DNA of 64,000 nt from Flavobacterium pectinovorum (lineage in GTDB: Bacteria; Bacteroidota; Bacteroidia; Flavobacteriales; Flavobacteriaceae), in contig NZ_FRBX01000002.1 in the NCBI RefSeq assembly GCF_900142715.1, positions 868,001 to 932,000 on the forward strand. The letters are read 5' to 3'. Positions 52,480 to 62,691 of this stretch are shown piece by piece. The notes under the pieces were generated by a model that had not been told where the DNA came from, made no database searches, and was given only the letters and a program-made list of their open reading frames with translations. The translations under genes were made by a program, and so were the position numbers. Numbering within the stretch: position 1 is the first letter of the stretch; each line of letters starts with the position of its first letter.

Positions 52480-53256
52480 CTAGTCATACAAAAATGAAGT
52501 CAAAGGACTAGACGCAACAGCAAAATTCTGCTGATTAGCGATTTTGGCTTCAAATGCTTTTCTACCGGCAATTACAGCTTCTCTAAAAGCTTCTGCCATT
52601 AATTTCGGGTTTCCGGCAACGGCAATGGCAGTATTTACCAAAACCGCATCGGCACCAATTTCCATTGCTTTTGCAGCATCAGACGGCGCGCCAATTCCAG
52701 CATCAACAATTACAGGAACATTGCTTTGTTCGATAATAATCTCAAGAAAATCAATTGTCTTTAAACCTTTATTGCTTCCAATAGGAGAGCCCAAAGGCAT
52801 TACGGCAGTTGTTCCTGCATTTTCCAAATGTTTGCACAAAACCGGATCAGCATGAATGTAGGGCAAAACAAAAAATCCGAGTTTGGCCAACTCTTCGGTA
52901 GCTTTTAAAGTTTCAATAGGGTCAGGCATTAAATACTTGGGATCCGGATGAATTTCTAGTTTTACCCAATTGGTTTCTAAGGCTTCTCTAGCCAACTGTG
53001 CCGCAAAAACAGCTTCTTTTGCATTTCTTGCCCCGGAAGTATTAGGTAACAAATGAATATTTGGATGTTTTAAATGCGATAAAATAGCATCTGTTTGTGT
53101 TTCAAGATCAATACGTTTTAAAGCAACAGTCACTAATTCGCTTTCTGAGGCTAAAATTGCTTCTTCCATTTCCAGATTCGAACCAAATTTTCCCGTTCCT
53201 AAAAACAAACGGGATTTGAAGGTTTTGTCACCAATATTAAACAATGACGTTTGCAT
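52480..53256 (-). CDS. thiG: Thiazole synthase
   Basis: 258-residue TIM-barrel enzyme that joins 1-deoxy-xylulose 5-phosphate, iminoglycine and ThiS thiocarboxylate to make the thiazole phosphate. Conserved motifs: [22 protein letters not shown] with the catalytic lysine forming the imine, [28 protein letters not shown], and [31 protein letters not shown]. The start overlaps the upstream thiE stop region by 20 bp. The stop is followed after one base by the inverted-repeat element. Confidence 0.96.
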   Translation of the reverse strand: MQTSLFNIGDKTFKSRLFLGTGKFGSNLEMEEAILASESELVTVALKRIDLETQTDAILSHLKHPNIHLLPNTSGARNAKEAVFAAQLAREALETNWVKLEIHPDPKYLMPDPIETLKATEELAKLGFFVLPYIHADPVLCKHLENAGTTAVMPLGSPIGSNKGLKTIDFLEIIIEQSNVPVIVDAGIGAPSDAAKAMEIGADAVLVNTAIAVAGNPKLMAEAFREAVIAGRKAFEAKIANQQNFAVASSPLTSFLYD

Positions 53257-53875
53257 ATAATTTTTCGTTTAGTTTTTGAATTGTTTTTGTTTTTTCATCA
53301 CTTTCTGTGATCATTCCCGAAACGGCAATTCCATGAATTCCAGTTGCTATTAACGGATCAATATCTTTTAAATCAATTCCCCCAATTGCATAAACCGGAA
53401 TTTTTATTTGGTTGGTTTGGAGTTTTTGCATAATTTGTAAATAGCCCGATAAGCCTAAAACAGGACTTAGTTTTTCTTTTGTTTTAGTAAACCGGAATGG
53501 TCCCAAACCAATATAATCACAACCATTTTTTACGTGATTTTGTATATCTTCAAAAGTATTTGCGGTTCCTCCAATAATTTTTGTGTTTCCCAAAATTGCT
53601 CTTGCTTCGGCAATATTCATATCGGTTAAACCCAAATGCACACCATCGGCTGCAATTTGTTGTGCCAGATAAAGATTATCGTTTACTATAAAATTGGCGA
53701 GATATTCTTCGCATAAAAATTTTACAGCCTCTGCTAATGCAAAAGTGTCTTTGGCAGTTTGATTTTTGAAACGCATTTGTATCCAATCGCATCCAGCGTC
53801 CAGAGCCTGATGAATATTATACAATTGTTCTTCGATGGTATTTCCTTGTGAAATGTATTGCAGTTTATGGTACAT
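53237..53875 (-). CDS. thiE: Thiamine-phosphate synthase
   Basis: 212-residue TIM barrel that couples HMP-pyrophosphate and thiazole phosphate. Blocks: [77 protein letters not shown] and PVYAIGGI. The pyrophosphate-binding and metal-binding residues of ThiE are kept, unlike in the divergent second copy at 54587. Ends overlap thiG by 20 bp and thiD by 11 bp, consistent with a coupled operon. Confidence 0.93.
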   Translation of the reverse strand: MYHKLQYISQGNTIEEQLYNIHQALDAGCDWIQMRFKNQTAKDTFALAEAVKFLCEEYLANFIVNDNLYLAQQIAADGVHLGLTDMNIAEARAILGNTKIIGGTANTFEDIQNHVKNGCDYIGLGPFRFTKTKEKLSPVLGLSGYLQIMQKLQTNQIKIPVYAIGGIDLKDIDPLIATGIHGIAVSGMITESDEKTKTIQKLNEKLYANVIV

Positions 53876-54620
53876 AATGATATCCGGTTAAAGTTGAAGT
53901 TGAGCTCAGGTATTTTTCTATGTAGGTTTTAGCATTTTTACAAGCTTCTTGTAAAGTTTGATCTAATGCAAGATTTGAGGCGATTGCGGCTGACAAAACA
54001 CAACCCGAGCCATGTTTTTCAAAGCACTTTTTTTCGGAGGGCAATAAATCAATGATTTCATCTTTTAGAAACAAACGATCTGTGCCAATAGCCAAAGGAT
54101 TATGACCGCCTTTTAGTAAAATAGCACTCGAGACTTCATTTTGCATTCTAAGTTGGTGCTGAGTAAAACCCGGGAAAAGCAATTCTATTTCATTATAATT
54201 AGGCGTTATCAAATCAATTTTGGATACTATTTTATTCAGATCCAAACGATCTTCAATACTCATAAACTCAAACTTTGTTGTTGATTTTAAAACAGGGTCC
54301 CAAACAATTTGTGTTGAAGGTGATAACAATTTAATAGTCGAAAGAATTCGATTTAAATAATGCAGATTGGGAACAATTCCGATTTTTACAGCATTGATTT
54401 TATACCTTTCAAATAAAGTTTCAACAGAACGAATGACGTAACTAAGATCTATCCATTGAATGTCAAAAAACTCATTTTCGGTTTGAATTGTATTTGCCGT
54501 TATAATTGCTAATCCAGTCAGGGAATGTTGTTCGAATGTTTTGATATCCGCCAAAACTCCTGCACCACCAGAGGGATCGTAACCGGCTATACTAAGTATG
54601 AATGGGCGATTTGCTGACAT
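53865..54620 (-). CDS. thiD: Hydroxymethylpyrimidine/phosphomethylpyrimidine kinase
   Basis: 251-residue ribokinase-fold enzyme that phosphorylates HMP and then HMP-P. The start FILSIAGYDPSGGAGVLADIK-like block is the substrate motif, NAVKIGIV the family core, then VWDPVLKSTTKF, ITPNYNEIELLFPG, and the ATP/anion-hole KHGSGCVLSAAIASNLA. It overlaps both neighbours (thiE and the thiE-like gene), in keeping with translational coupling. Confidence 0.95.
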   Translation of the reverse strand: MSANRPFILSIAGYDPSGGAGVLADIKTFEQHSLTGLAIITANTIQTENEFFDIQWIDLSYVIRSVETLFERYKINAVKIGIVPNLHYLNRILSTIKLLSPSTQIVWDPVLKSTTKFEFMSIEDRLDLNKIVSKIDLITPNYNEIELLFPGFTQHQLRMQNEVSSAILLKGGHNPLAIGTDRLFLKDEIIDLLPSEKKCFEKHGSGCVLSAAIASNLALDQTLQEACKNAKTYIEKYLSSTSTLTGYHYVP

Positions 54621-55183
54621 AATTTAAATTGTTTTACAGGATTTTTATTGTTCCAGATAGTTCCTAAAAGTGCAACATCATCAAAGCCGTTTTTGAGTGT
54701 TTTTTTGATGTTTTCAGAATCAATTCCGCCTAAAGCGATACATTTTGTACTGTGATTTGTTCTTGATTTTAATGCTGCGAATAAATTCTCTTTTGGATAA
54801 TAATCTTCTTTAGAAATACTTTTAAAAACCGGACTTAAAAAGGCATAATCAAAATCATTTTCCAATGCATTGAAATCTTCAATTGAATGAGTTGAAGTTG
54901 TATACCTGCAAGGTTTTGAAAACCTCGCAGGATCAAAACTGTTCTTTCTGTCTTTTTCAGAGAAATGAATTCGGGTAATTCCAAAATCTTCTGCTAATTC
55001 ATGATGATTGTGCAATACCAATTTAGATCGAAATTCGATTTTTATCTGATGAATAAATTGTGCCATTTCTATTTCAGAAAAATCAGGTTTGCGAATATGA
55101 AGCAAAGACAATCCTTCCTCAAATAAAGAATCAATAATGCTAATTTCGCCAGAAATTGCAGAAGGATTAGTAATCACAATCAT
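54587..55183 (-). CDS. ThiE/TenI-like protein with an embedded repeat
   Basis: 198 residues from the ATG at 55183 (MIVITNPSAIS); a longer frame starting at 55285 would overlap thiC and adds a basic, unconserved leader, so I reject it. Family blocks are LSLLHIRKPDFSEIEM, LVLHNHHELAEDFGITRIHF, DYAFLSPVFKSISKEDYYP and KCIALGGIDSENIKK. The catalytic surroundings diverge from ThiE (HNHHE in place of the usual ND), so it may be TenI-like or a second specificity. Residues 85-93 are encoded by the palindrome at 54905-54931, inserted before the TTSTHS loop. Confidence 0.8.
   Translation of the reverse strand: MIVITNPSAISGEISIIDSLFEEGLSLLHIRKPDFSEIEMAQFIHQIKIEFRSKLVLHNHHELAEDFGITRIHFSEKDRKNSFDPARFSKPCRYTTSTHSIEDFNALENDFDYAFLSPVFKSISKEDYYPKENLFAALKSRTNHSTKCIALGGIDSENIKKTLKNGFDDVALLGTIWNNKNPVKQFKLCQQIAHSYLV
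54905..54931. repeat. CCTGCAAGG-type palindrome inside a coding region
   Basis: Arms CCTGCAAGGTTTT (54905-54917) and AAAACCTCGCAGG (54919-54931) with one mismatch; the same family as the intergenic hairpin at 22972-22998. It is read in frame by the thiE-like gene as part of DPARFSKPCRY. Confidence 0.75.
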
Positions 55184-55208
55184 ATCTTTTTTCTTTACTC
55201 TATTTTCT

Positions 55209-57147
<1,939 letters not shown>

Positions 57148-57196
57148 CGTTATGTATATAATTGGAATTTGGAATTTAATTTTTGGAATTTAATCC

Positions 57197-57403
57197 TTAA
57201 CCTCCCTGAGTAGCAGAAATAATCAAAATTTCGTCAGTTTCGGATACAAAATGTTGGTTCCAATTAATTTTTGGAACAACAGTATTGTTGATGGCAACGG
57301 CAATTCCGTTTTGTTTGTTAGGAATTTCTAGATCGAGCAATGATTGAACGCTTAGCGATTCAGCATTGAATTTTTTGATTTGTTGGTTGATTTTTAGTTC
57401 CAT
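57197..57403 (-). CDS. thiS: Sulfur carrier protein ThiS
   Basis: 68-residue beta-grasp (ubiquitin-like) protein ending in the required GG (ISATQGG), which ThiF adenylates and which then carries sulfur to ThiG. The start [20 protein letters not shown] and the [20 protein letters not shown] strand are typical. It is the first gene of the thi operon behind the TPP riboswitch. The bases around its ATG can pair with 57454-57461 upstream. Confidence 0.95.
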   Translation of the reverse strand: MELKINQQIKKFNAESLSVQSLLDLEIPNKQNGIAVAINNTVVPKINWNQHFVSETDEILIISATQGG

Positions 57404-57426
57404 TCCTTAATTTTTTAGGTTTTATA

Positions 57427-57446
57427 AGATTCACTGCAGTGAATCT
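57427..57446. repeat. Perfect 20-bp palindrome before thiS
   Basis: AGATTCACTGCAGTGAATCT is a perfect palindrome lying between the two halves of a possible helix that covers the thiS start codon. It is of the same kind as the palindromes at 31316-31343 and 57126-57147. Confidence 0.7.
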
Positions 57447-57498
57447 CTACCTTAGGAATGGCTACAATTACGCATAAAAATGCGCGCAGAAGTCATCT

Positions 57499-57582
57499 TA
57501 CTTTTCCCTACGCTAGTATGAACTAGATCAGGTTCAGAGGGTAAAATCTCAGCCTGCTTTTTTAGCAGACACCCCTAAAGTG
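57499..57582 (-). promoter_or_regulatory. TPP riboswitch for the thiamine operon
   Basis: On the minus strand the aptamer reads AGGGGTGTCTGC, GCAGGCTGAGATTTTACCC, TCTGAACCTGATCTAG and TACTAGCGTAGGGAAAAG, the THI-box pattern. The P3-type stem TCTGCTAAAAAAGCAG is present. thiS begins 96 bp downstream, after the palindrome at 57427-57446 and the 8-base segment complementary to the thiS start region. Confidence 0.95.
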
Positions 57583-57675
57583 TGAAGCAAATATATGTAA
57601 TTTTTGTTTAAAAGTTTCAAGTTTCAGGTTTCAGGTTGTGAAAAATTGAAAACTATGACTGAAAACCTTGACTGT

Positions 57676-58236
57676 TTACTGGTTTCTTTTCCAGCAATTT
57701 TCGGCGTGATCATTGACCATTCCGGTGGCTTGCATATGAGCATAAACAACAGTTGAGCCCACAAATTTAAAACCTCTTTTTTTTAAATCTTTGCTAATTT
57801 CGTCAGAAAGTGGAGTAGTGGCTGGAACGTCTTTTGATGTTTTCGGATGATTTATAATCGGTTTTCCGTTAGTAAATTTCCAGATGTAGTCAGAGAAAGT
57901 ACCAAATTCTTCCTGTATTTTTATAAAGGCCTGTGCATTTGAAACTGCGGCTTTTATTTTAAGTTTATTTCTGATGATTCCTGTATTTTGCATCAACTCT
58001 TCAATTTTCTCTTCAGAATAGAAGGCTATTTTTTTGTAATCAAAATGATCAAAAGCATTTCTGAAATTTTCTCTTTTGTTTAAAATTGTAATCCAGCTTA
58101 GTCCTGCCTGAAATGTCTCCAAAATTAGAAATTCGAATAAAGTAGGATCGTCGTAAACCGGAACGCCCCATTCCTCGTCATGGTATTTTTTATATAAATC
58201 GCTGGCGGTGCACCAACCACATCTTATCGGTTCCAT
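57676..58236 (-). CDS. tag: DNA-3-methyladenine glycosylase I
   Basis: 186-residue base-excision repair enzyme that removes 3-methyladenine. The zinc site of Tag is intact: Cys6 in RCGWCTASDLYKKYHDEEWG with the nearby His19, and the C-terminal His/Cys in NDHAENCWKR. FEFLILETFQAGLSWITILNKR and FVGSTVVYAHMQATGMVNDH are conserved. It is a second alkylation-repair gene far from the ada-alkB cluster. A terminator of the next minus-strand gene lies just upstream. Confidence 0.95.
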   Translation of the reverse strand: MEPIRCGWCTASDLYKKYHDEEWGVPVYDDPTLFEFLILETFQAGLSWITILNKRENFRNAFDHFDYKKIAFYSEEKIEELMQNTGIIRNKLKIKAAVSNAQAFIKIQEEFGTFSDYIWKFTNGKPIINHPKTSKDVPATTPLSDEISKDLKKRGFKFVGSTVVYAHMQATGMVNDHAENCWKRNQ

Positions 58237-58259
58237 TTTTTATTTCAAATGTATAAAAA

Positions 58260-58287
58260 AACCTCAAATCAATTAAGATTTGAGGTT
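58260..58287 (-). terminator. Terminator after the lipocalin-like gene
   Basis: An 11-bp perfect stem (58260-58270 with 58277-58287, arm AACCTCAAATC) followed on the minus strand by a T-tract. Confidence 0.75.
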
Positions 58288-58312
58288 GTTCAAAATTAGT
58301 ATCTTTTAAAAA

Positions 58313-58744
58313 TTAGATTTTTTTGTATACTTGTACGGCTGAAACTGTGATTCCTCCTTGAGAATAAGTGAATTTTATTTTTAGTTTGCTTCCTGTTAAT
58401 TCAGCAACTTCATATTCTTCTTCATCTTCACTTGCGTATTTTTTAGTCAATTTGCTTCCGTCTTTAGTCCAAGTTCCTTCTTGAGTATAAGCAGTACATT
58501 TATCATTAGAAAATTCTGAGTAACTATCAACAAATTTTCCGTCTGTTTTAAATTCGACGATATCGTTATCACATCCTTCATTTGTAGCTGGCTCTAATGC
58601 TTCCTGACCATTAAAAACAACTCCTACTTCAGTAAGTTGCCATTTTCCTTCGATTGATCCTCCATTGTCATCATCACTACTACAAGATGTTGCTGCTAAT
58701 CCTAATGTCAATACAGACAAAAATAAAATGCTTAATTTTTTCAT
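58313..58744 (-). CDS. Lipocalin-like lipoprotein
   Basis: 143 residues; lipobox LAATSC at about residues 16-21 followed by an acidic SSDDDNGG linker, which in Flavobacteriia favours surface export. The rest is a small beta-barrel of the lipocalin_5 type: EGKWQLTEVGVVFNGQ, DNDIVEFKTDGKFVDSYS, TQEGTWTKDGSKLTKKYA, and YEVAELTGSKLKIKF. Two cysteines (GCDND, DKCTAY) may form a disulfide. Ligand unknown. It stands alone on the minus strand. Confidence 0.82.
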   Translation of the reverse strand: MKKLSILFLSVLTLGLAATSCSSDDDNGGSIEGKWQLTEVGVVFNGQEALEPATNEGCDNDIVEFKTDGKFVDSYSEFSNDKCTAYTQEGTWTKDGSKLTKKYASEDEEEYEVAELTGSKLKIKFTYSQGGITVSAVQVYKKI

Positions 58745-58869
58745 TTTGGTGGGTTTTTAATTGTTAATTTTTTGGCAAAAATAAAATCTTTTTTAAAAAA
58801 TTAACATAATATAACAGGTTTTTTCGTCTTTATTTTGCATTTTTGTGTAATGTATTGATAAAGAGCGTA

Positions 58870-58917
58870 CTTGTTAAAAACATCATTTTTTATGCTGTAA
58901 AAATGATCTTGTTAAAA
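58870..58917. repeat. Hairpin between 10-bp direct repeats
   Basis: CTTGTTAAAA occurs at 58870-58879 and 58908-58917. Between them ATCATTTTT (58882-58890) pairs with AAAAATGAT (58899-58907) over an 8-nt loop. It lies in the 254-bp gap between the two lipoprotein genes; nothing else is seen in that gap. Confidence 0.5.
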
Positions 58918-58998
58918 TCAAAATGCAATACCAAGCTAAAAGAAAGTGAATAAGGAGAAGATTATTTTGCGGATAAATTTAGAATGATTTTCAGGTTA

Positions 58999-59652
58999 TT
59001 ATTTTCCAATTTCCCAATGATATCCTTTTACCTTTGGAATATAAGCGGATTGGCCAATAATTACCAAATCATTATAGATTTTTCTATTATATTTTATGCC
59101 GATGGCTTTGCCGGAAGTGTACATTTTATTAGCAACAAACTTAATTTTCATACGACCATCGCTTAGCTTTGCATCTGAAATTTTTTCAATAAACCAAGTC
59201 GAATGCCATTTTAGATCAATTTCATCTTCGGCAGTTTTAGTAACACTTTTTACTAGTTTTACTGCATCTTTCGGAATTGCAAAATTGTGAATTAAGTCTT
59301 TTTGTGTCAGGGTTTCCCCAATTTCAGCCCCAGAAAGAATTTTACGAATATTAACAAAACTTATTAATTGATTATTTGATTCGTTGTTTGTTTCATCTGC
59401 AATGCTTTTCTTTTCAATTGCTGAACTATCAATTGGTTTATTAGGGAATAATATTTTTTTAGTATTAGTAATATTATGTTTGTTTTTAATAGGTGTAGTA
59501 ATAGTTATAGTATTTGAAGAAATAGTTTCAGAAATAGGTTTTAAAGAATTGACAGGATACAGCTTTTTCTTCGGCTGTTTTTTTTCGTCGTTACCACAGC
59601 TGGAAAAGCAATATACTATAGAGAAAAGTATAATTATGATGTATTTTTTCAT
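58999..59652 (-). CDS. Lipoprotein of unknown function
   Basis: 217 residues. The leader MKKYIIIILFSIVYCFSSC is a lipoprotein signal with the lipobox near residue 19, followed by a Lys-rich and then Thr/Ile/Asn-rich linker (20-100). The C-terminal 110 residues form a probable beta-rich domain (TLTQKDLIHNFAIPKDAVKL, WHSTWFIEKISDAKL, IKYNRKIYNDLVIIGQSAYI). I do not recognise the family. It follows the transporter gene by 14 bp on the same strand and may share its transcript. Confidence 0.75.
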   Translation of the reverse strand: MKKYIIIILFSIVYCFSSCGNDEKKQPKKKLYPVNSLKPISETISSNTITITTPIKNKHNITNTKKILFPNKPIDSSAIEKKSIADETNNESNNQLISFVNIRKILSGAEIGETLTQKDLIHNFAIPKDAVKLVKSVTKTAEDEIDLKWHSTWFIEKISDAKLSDGRMKIKFVANKMYTSGKAIGIKYNRKIYNDLVIIGQSAYIPKVKGYHWEIGK

Positions 59653-59666
59653 TGTGGTAATTCGTC

Positions 59667-60338
59667 TTATAGTTCTTGAGAATGATTTTCATCATCTTGA
59701 CCTAAATATTTTTTTATTAAATGATGACCAGCATAAATTAAAGGAGTAAGTAAAACGGCTACTGATAATTTGAAAATATATCCCGTCAATCCTGATGAAA
59801 TAAAAGTGTCAAAATCAATTTTTCCAGGCAACCAGAAAGCAATTCCAAGAACAATAAATGAATCGAATAATTGAGAAATTACAGTTGATCCTGTTGTTCT
59901 AAGCCAGATTTTTTTTTCTCCGGTTCGTCTTTTAAAAAACCAAAAAATCCAAACGTCAATTAATTGAGATGCAATAAATGCTACTAAACTACCTACGATA
60001 ATCCACATACTTTGCCCAAAAACTGCCTGAAATTGTTCATCATTTACCGGGCTTATTCCTTTTGCAGCCGGAATTACGATTGCCATAAACAATATCAAAA
60101 AGGCATATGCAATTAAACAGGCTGTTATAAAAGAAAGTTTTTTAACTCCTTTTTCTCCGAAATATTCATTTATTAAATCTGTAGTAAGAAAAACAATTGG
60201 CCAGGGCAAAATACCGATACTCATTACAAATGGTCCAATCTGAATTAATTTTCCTCCAATAAGTTCTGCAACAACGGCGTTGGTTATAAATATTCCGGCA
60301 AGAATTACAAATACAATCTCTTTTTTGGTTTTAAACAT
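59667..60338 (-). CDS. yhhQ: Queuosine precursor transporter (YhhQ/VUT family)
   Basis: 223-residue inner-membrane protein with about six helices. The family blocks are NAVVAELIGGKLIQIG, LPWPIVFLTTDLINEYFGEKG, and the central YAFLILFMAIVIPAAKG; ASQLIDVWIFWFFKRRTG and RTTGSTVISQLFDSFIVLGIAFWLPG are the most conserved. Bacteroidota members are known or predicted to import preQ0/preQ1 for queuosine synthesis. Its start is upstream of, and divergent from, the M3 peptidase gene. Confidence 0.92.
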   Translation of the reverse strand: MFKTKKEIVFVILAGIFITNAVVAELIGGKLIQIGPFVMSIGILPWPIVFLTTDLINEYFGEKGVKKLSFITACLIAYAFLILFMAIVIPAAKGISPVNDEQFQAVFGQSMWIIVGSLVAFIASQLIDVWIFWFFKRRTGEKKIWLRTTGSTVISQLFDSFIVLGIAFWLPGKIDFDTFISSGLTGYIFKLSVAVLLTPLIYAGHHLIKKYLGQDDENHSQEL

Positions 60339-60437
60339 ACTATTTCTGGTAAATTATTTTTCAAATTTAAGGTATTTCTATTTAAATTATTGTTTGAACT
60401 AATAAATTAAAAGATCAAATTGAGCGTAATAAAATTG

Positions 60438-60445
60438 TAAATTTG
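60438..60445 (+). promoter_or_regulatory. Possible -7 element for the M3 peptidase
   Basis: TAAATTTG matches TAnnTTTG, 97 bp upstream of the favoured ATG at 60535; a TTG at 60420-60422 lies 15 bp before it, slightly closer than usual. Confidence 0.4.
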
Positions 60446-60534
60446 GGTTAATAATTTATTATAAATGCATTTAAAATGGACAATATTGTGCTTTAATAGA
60501 TTATTTTTTATGAATAAAAATCATGTTATTTCTT

Positions 60535-62622
60535 ATGACTACAACAACTTTTAACGCTACAGAAGGATCTTTTCAGAATCCATTACTTCAAAAATGGTCA
60601 GGTCCTTATGGAGGAGTACCTTCTTTTGATAAATATAGAGTTTCAGATTTCCAACCCGCAATAGAGTTTGCTATTCAGGAAAATTTAAATGAATTAGATG
60701 CTATTGCGAATAATTTAGAAACACCAACTTTTAAGAACACAATAGCAGCACTCGAAAATTCAGGAAAAACAATTGCCAGAATTAATGCTGTATATGGAAT
60801 ATATAGTTCTAATATTTTTACAAAAGAATTTGGAATTGTAGAAACAGAAATGTCACCGAAATTATCAGCTTTGAGTGATAAAATGTACCAAAATGATAGA
60901 CTTTTCTCTCGTATTGAAACTTTGTACAATGCAAAAGACAAAGAAAAACTAAATAGCGAGCAACAGCGCTTGGTTTGGCTGTATTATACAAATTTTGTTC
61001 GTGAAGGTGCAAAATTAAACCATGACGATAAAATAAAAGTGGCTGAGATCAATCAGGAATTGGCAACGCTTTTTACAAGATTCAGTCAAAATTTATTGGC
61101 AGAAGAAAATGGTCAGTATATAGTTTTAGAAACTGATGCTGATTTTGAAGGTTTGCCTGTCGAAATAAAAAATGCTGCTATTGCCGAAGCAAAAGAGAGA
61201 AATATTGATGCTTTAGGATGTGTTGCAAATACGCGTTCTTCAATCGAACCGTTTTTGACATTTTCTACCAGAAGAGATTTAAGAAAGAAAGCTTTTGATA
61301 TTTTTGTTAAAAGAGGTGATAATGGAAATGAAAATGACAATAATGAAACGCTGATTTCCATTTTAAAATTGCGTGCTCAAAAGGCAAAATTGTTAGGATT
61401 TAGTTCATTTGCAGAATGGAGTTTGTCTAATAAAATGGCAAAAGACCCTGCAAAAACACTTGACTTAATGAATTCAGTTTGGAAACCGGCAGTCGAAAAA
61501 GTACAGCAGGATGTTGCCGAAATGCAAAAAATGGTAAATGCAGAAGGTGGCGATTTTAAAATTCAGCCTTGGGATTATCGCTATTATGCCGAAAGAGTTA
61601 GAAAAGCAAAATATGATTTAGATCAGAATGAAGTTAAACAATATTTGCAACTTGAAAACTTGCGTGAAGCTATGTTTTGGGTTGCAGGTGAATTGTTTAA
61701 TTTAAGTTTTAAACAAATTACCGATGTGTCTGTTTTTCATCCGGATGTGCGTGTTTGGGAAGTAAGAAATAAAGTCACAGATAAGGCAGTTGGTTTGTGG
61801 TATTTTGATCCTTACGCGCGAGTTGGAAAACGTTCCGGTGCGTGGATGGATTCCTGTCGTGATCAGGAGAAGTTGGATGGAGATGTTCTGCCAATAGTAT
61901 CTAACAATTGCAATTTCATTAAAGGAAACGAAAATGAACCTGTTTTAATTTCCTGGGACGATGCCACAACTTTATTTCATGAATTTGGTCATGCGCTACA
62001 CGGATTATGTTCTAATGTAACTTATCCAAGTTTGGCAGGAACGGCAGTTGCAAGGGATTATGTTGAATTCCCTTCGCAGTTATTAGAACATTGGCTTGCG
62101 ACACCAGAGGTGTTGAATAAGTTTGCTCTGTATTATAAAACCAATGAACCATTACCACAATCAATGGTTGACAGAATAGAACAAGCGGCAAATTTTAACG
62201 AAGGCTTTGCAACGGTTGAGACAATATCAAGCTCTTTTGTTGATATGGAACTGCATTTAACAACTGAGACTATTGATCCTGATAAATTTGAAAAAGAAAC
62301 ATTAGAAAAGCTCAATATGCCATCAGAAATTGTGATGCGTCACAGAATTCCACAATTTGCACATATTTTTTCCGGAGATGGATATGCGGCCGGTTATTAT
62401 AGTTATTTATGGGCAGATGTGATAAATGCAGATGCTTATGAAGCTTTTATGGAAGGTAAAGGCCCTTATGATAAAGAAGTTGCAAAAAGACTTTATGATA
62501 CAGTTTTTAGTGTTGGAAATACTCTGGACAATGAAACAGGATACGAGAATTTTAGAGGAAGAGCGCCAAAATCTGATGCGCTGATGCGAGCGAGAAATTT
62601 TCCAATTACAGAAAAAATTTAA
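60535..62622 (+). CDS. M3 family zinc metallopeptidase (oligopeptidase A/Dcp-like)
   Basis: 695 residues from the ATG at 60535 (MTTTTFNATEGSFQNP); an ATG four codons earlier is possible. It is a cytosolic thimet-type peptidase degrading short peptides. The zinc motif HEFGHALHGLCS (HExxH) lies near residue 485, with the third ligand Glu in FPSQLLEHW about 30 residues on. YFDPYARVGKRSGAWMD and the C-terminal FSGDGYAAGYYSYLWADV match the M3 family. No signal peptide is present. The gene stands alone; a terminator follows. Confidence 0.94.
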   Translation: MTTTTFNATEGSFQNPLLQKWSGPYGGVPSFDKYRVSDFQPAIEFAIQENLNELDAIANNLETPTFKNTIAALENSGKTIARINAVYGIYSSNIFTKEFGIVETEMSPKLSALSDKMYQNDRLFSRIETLYNAKDKEKLNSEQQRLVWLYYTNFVREGAKLNHDDKIKVAEINQELATLFTRFSQNLLAEENGQYIVLETDADFEGLPVEIKNAAIAEAKERNIDALGCVANTRSSIEPFLTFSTRRDLRKKAFDIFVKRGDNGNENDNNETLISILKLRAQKAKLLGFSSFAEWSLSNKMAKDPAKTLDLMNSVWKPAVEKVQQDVAEMQKMVNAEGGDFKIQPWDYRYYAERVRKAKYDLDQNEVKQYLQLENLREAMFWVAGELFNLSFKQITDVSVFHPDVRVWEVRNKVTDKAVGLWYFDPYARVGKRSGAWMDSCRDQEKLDGDVLPIVSNNCNFIKGNENEPVLISWDDATTLFHEFGHALHGLCSNVTYPSLAGTAVARDYVEFPSQLLEHWLATPEVLNKFALYYKTNEPLPQSMVDRIEQAANFNEGFATVETISSSFVDMELHLTTETIDPDKFEKETLEKLNMPSEIVMRHRIPQFAHIFSGDGYAAGYYSYLWADVINADAYEAFMEGKGPYDKEVAKRLYDTVFSVGNTLDNETGYENFRGRAPKSDALMRARNFPITEKI

Positions 62623-62638
62623 TAAACATTGCTAAATA

Positions 62639-62672
62639 AAAAAGCCCGAATAAATTAATATTCGGGCTTTTT
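62639..62672. terminator. Bidirectional terminator between M3 peptidase and tsf
   Basis: A 14-bp stem (62639-62652 with 62659-62672, core AGCCCGAATA) with A/T tracts on both sides, between convergent genes with stops at 62622 and 62692. Confidence 0.85.
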
Positions 62673-62691
62673 ATATTGAAATAATAATATA

